From contig JAIPHQ010000020.1 in the NCBI GenBank assembly GCA_021735115.1, positions 1-9,124 on the forward strand: 9,124 bases of DNA, given 5' to 3'. Positions 7,965 to 9,124 of the stretch are shown here, piece after piece (position 1 is the first letter of the stretch; each line of letters begins with the position of its first letter). A program made the translations under genes and the position numbers. Under the pieces are notes generated by a model. It ran no database searches. It was not told the origin of the DNA and saw only the letters and a list, made by a program, of their open reading frames with translations. The stretch is from Candidatus Omnitrophota bacterium. GTDB lineage: Bacteria > Omnitrophota > Koll11 > Duberdicusellales > 4484-171.

Positions 7965-8084
7965 GTGTCTGAAAAACATACCCCCACGATACTCTTGATA
8001 AATACTAGGAAAAAAAGAGGGGAGGGCAACCTTTTTGCTGAAAAATTAAGTAACATATTTCGGATTTTTTTAAATTTAAAATGA
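7965..8084 (+). CDS. Doubtful 39-residue ORF overlapping the membrane-protein start
   Basis: The gap after hsdS contains a GTG-started frame of 39 codons plus stop. It has no visible ribosome site and an in-frame TGA six bases before the GTG. The peptide is basic, with TPTILLINTRKKRGEGN in its first half and a hydrophobic SNIFRIFLNL end. Its only attraction is that its TGA overlaps the ATG of the next gene as ATGA (8081-8084), the same arrangement used between radC and the methylase gene, which could provide translation for a gene that otherwise lacks a ribosome site. It could equally be chance or a remnant of a lost gene. I do not recognise it. Confidence 0.15.
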   Translation: MSEKHTPTILLINTRKKRGEGNLFAEKLSNIFRIFLNLK

Positions 8085-8716
8085 ATGATCAGGAAAAATC
8101 AAATTTAATTAATGCATCTCAAGGGCTCATAAAGAATACAGAGGATGATATAACTCGAGAACTATTTCGTTCTTTGCTATCACACAGTAAATCATGGGAT
8201 AACTTCTCTTCTTGGATATTATTGATTTCCGGATCTACATTTGCATTAATAATACCTAATTTAAATTCTCTTAAAAATTTAGTGAGCCCAATCAATATGC
8301 AGTGGATTTTGCTTTTGCTCTTGATTTCTTCCTTTTTTGGAGTTATTGCAAAATATTTTTCCAAACTTATAGAAGGTTTATTTGGTGTCACCTCAACTCT
8401 TGAAAATCAATTACCTATAGTGATTAAGAAATATAAAAAAGAAAAGAATAAGATTGATAATTTAGCACAAAAAAATAATGTTAATATCAAAACTGATATT
8501 GATTTAAAAAAAGTTATGCAAACAATAGTTAATCAATTTCCTAAAATTTATCATAAATTTATGTGGAATTCATTTGAACAAGGAAAAAAGGATGTATTAT
8601 TAAATTATAAAAAAACTACAAGATTAGTGCTACGAAGAGGTTTTTACATAACAATGCAAATAGTTTTTCTTGTTGCTTCTATTTTTATTTTGGCAGCAAA
8701 CATTAAAAATATATAA
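8081..8716 (+). CDS. Membrane protein of unknown function, three predicted TM helices
   Basis: I do not recognise the family. The 211-residue product has a charged N-terminal region (1-42), two hydrophobic helices close together (about 43-60, starting SSWILLIS, and 74-93, WILLLLLISSFFGVIA), a soluble Lys/Asn-rich middle of about 90 residues (94-186) and a third membrane helix near the C-terminus (187-207, ITMQIVFLVASIFILAA). No signal peptide or catalytic motif is visible. With the positive-inside rule, the basic loop KKYKKEKNK (116-124) and RLVLRRG (181-187) put the middle region in the cytoplasm. The start has no Shine-Dalgarno site (AT-rich TTTAAA precedes it), and it is even more AT-rich than its neighbours. 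It lies 144 bases after hsdS on the same strand. Small membrane proteins next to restriction systems are sometimes defence effectors, but here that is inferred from position alone. Confidence 0.7.
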   Translation: MNDQEKSNLINASQGLIKNTEDDITRELFRSLLSHSKSWDNFSSWILLISGSTFALIIPNLNSLKNLVSPINMQWILLLLLISSFFGVIAKYFSKLIEGLFGVTSTLENQLPIVIKKYKKEKNKIDNLAQKNNVNIKTDIDLKKVMQTIVNQFPKIYHKFMWNSFEQGKKDVLLNYKKTTRLVLRRGFYITMQIVFLVASIFILAANIKNI

Positions 8717-8811
8717 TAGATGTAAAAAAAGCAAAAAAGGGTCTGATCTCTTTTCCCCACAACCACGACGGCGAATTGTCCGATGGTGTGGCGGAAAAGT
8801 TTATTGAGTGA
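8707..8811 (+). pseudogene. Possible decayed coding fragment with in-frame TGA
   Basis: In the frame starting at 8707 the sequence reads ...KKGLISFPHNHDGELSDGV (from about 8734), then AEKFIE, a TGA at 8809-8811, then AKSEYLSFWK and TAA. There is no start codon of its own with a ribosome site, and the fragment begins inside the end of the membrane gene. It looks like coding sequence because codons such as CAC AAC CAC GAC GGC have C at the third position, unlike the AT-rich genes around it. I cannot name the parent protein. The same bases also form a hairpin (8750-8799), which may be the real reason for the unusual composition, so the pseudogene reading is tentative. Confidence 0.2.
8750..8799. 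repeat. 50-base imperfect palindrome (hairpin)
   Basis: CTTTTCC (8750-8756) pairs with GGAAAAG (8793-8799), CCACA (8757-8761) with TGTGG (8787-8791), and CCA (8763-8765) with TGG (8784-8786), giving 15 pairs with single-base bulges at A8762 and C8792. The stem continues inward through GAC (8767-8769) with GTC (8778-8780) around an eight-base loop. It is the GC-richest stretch nearby. No T-tract follows immediately, so it is not a standard intrinsic terminator, though it lies 34 bases after the membrane gene and could protect a transcript end. It could also be a REP-like or transposon-end palindrome; no second copy is seen in the window. Confidence 0.5.
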
Positions 8812-8845
8812 GCAAAGTCAGAATATTTATCTTTTTGGAAATAAT

Positions 8846-9124
8846 ATGAGTGAATTTGGAAAAAATAAAAATCCTTCTATCAGCTATATCAGTAAAGCAA
8901 TCGGGAAAGATAAAAACATCCGTTATGTCTCTAAAGTCTTTGATATTAAAAATTTTAAGGATTATTACGCTGACCATAAAAATAAAAAAGTTTATGAGGT
9001 TATCAGAGAAAGTGACAGACAAGAAATTACTGCAATTTATAATGAAAATACAACGGATTTTTCAATTAGGATCCAGCGTTTTTCCAAAGACACGGGGTAT
9101 CCTCATTGTCAATCTTTTAGTTTT
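8846..9124 (+). CDS. Unrecognised protein, 3' end outside the window
   Basis: The frame is open for 93 codons to the right edge, so the gene is partial. I do not recognise the family. The visible part begins MSEFGKNKNPSISY, is soluble, charged and rich in Lys, Asp and Ile, and has no signal peptide or membrane segment in view. A mixed alpha/beta pattern is suggested by alternating segments such as NIRYVSKVFDIKNF and RQEITAIYNE. The ATG at 8846 has a weak GGAA five bases upstream. An alternative in-frame ATG at 8783 would add MVWRKSLLSEQSQNIYLFGNN but lies inside the hairpin stem and has no ribosome site, so I prefer 8846. It follows the membrane gene by 129 bases on the same strand. Confidence 0.6.
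   Translation, partial: MSEFGKNKNPSISYISKAIGKDKNIRYVSKVFDIKNFKDYYADHKNKKVYEVIRESDRQEITAIYNENTTDFSIRIQRFSKDTGYPHCQSFSF

Noticed and set aside
8019..8040. Intrinsic terminator after hsdS (AGG-GCAA-CCT followed by T-run)
   Set aside because: Only about three Watson-Crick pairs plus weak G-T pairs form the stem, and the T-run overlaps the stem arm, so it is too weak to call.
7793..8056. Minus-strand ORF of 87 codons across the end of hsdS
   Set aside because: It mirrors the AT-rich coiled-coil end of hsdS, giving a Phe/Ile-rich product, and has no ribosome site. It is a shadow frame.
8750..8799. Integron attC site
   Set aside because: The hairpin lacks the terminal RYYYAAC / GTTRRRY core boxes, and no integrase or gene-cassette array is present.
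8801..9022. Minus-strand ORF of 73 codons
   Set aside because: It is antisense to the more protein-like plus-strand frame that stays open to the window edge, and its Ile/Phe-rich composition is typical of a shadow.
1..9124. CRISPR array, tRNA, rRNA, insertion sequence or toxin-antitoxin pair
   Set aside because: No regularly spaced repeats, cloverleaf sequences, rRNA motifs, transposase signatures or recognisable toxin/antitoxin folds were found on either strand.

Overview
This is an AT-rich, gene-dense bacterial window in which all seven complete genes and both partial ones lie on the + strand. Three housekeeping-style genes have clear Shine-Dalgarno sites (AGAGG, AGGAGG, AAGGAGG), and one of these, radC, starts at TTG. 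TGA acts as an ordinary stop for several genes. This fits a low-GC bacterium, perhaps an uncultured lineage. Nothing here fixes the phylum, and there are no rRNA or tRNA genes.

Left part (1-3232): a cysteine-rich, zinc-ribbon-like protein of unknown function is cut or open at the left edge. It is followed by a DUF429 (RNase H-fold) protein, an exported TPR-repeat protein, and a 109-residue orphan. The spacing is tight (21, 17 and 39 bases), so these could be co-transcribed, but they share no obvious function.

Middle part (3233-7936): this is the most informative block. A 133-base gap holds an extended -10 promoter with an inverted repeat abutting the -10 box. It drives radC, which overlaps the next gene by ATGA. 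That gene encodes a 793-residue fusion of an HsdR-N-like PD-(D/E)xK nuclease domain and an N6-adenine methyltransferase. A two-TRD specificity subunit (HsdS) follows. No HsdR helicase/translocase gene is present in the window. The layout (nuclease-methylase polypeptide plus separate S subunit) resembles BcgI-like type IIB systems more than classical type I. The simplest reading is that the fused subunit and HsdS form one restriction-modification enzyme, with RadC co-expressed from the same promoter.

Right part (7937-9124): a three-TM membrane protein of unknown function sits between two short, poorly explained gaps. The left gap holds a doubtful 39-codon ORF that overlaps the membrane gene by ATGA. 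The right gap holds a GC-richer 50-base imperfect hairpin and a possible decayed coding fragment ending in TGA. An unrecognised gene then runs off the right edge. This looks like an accessory (defence-island-like) tail, but a defensive role for the membrane protein is only inferred from position.
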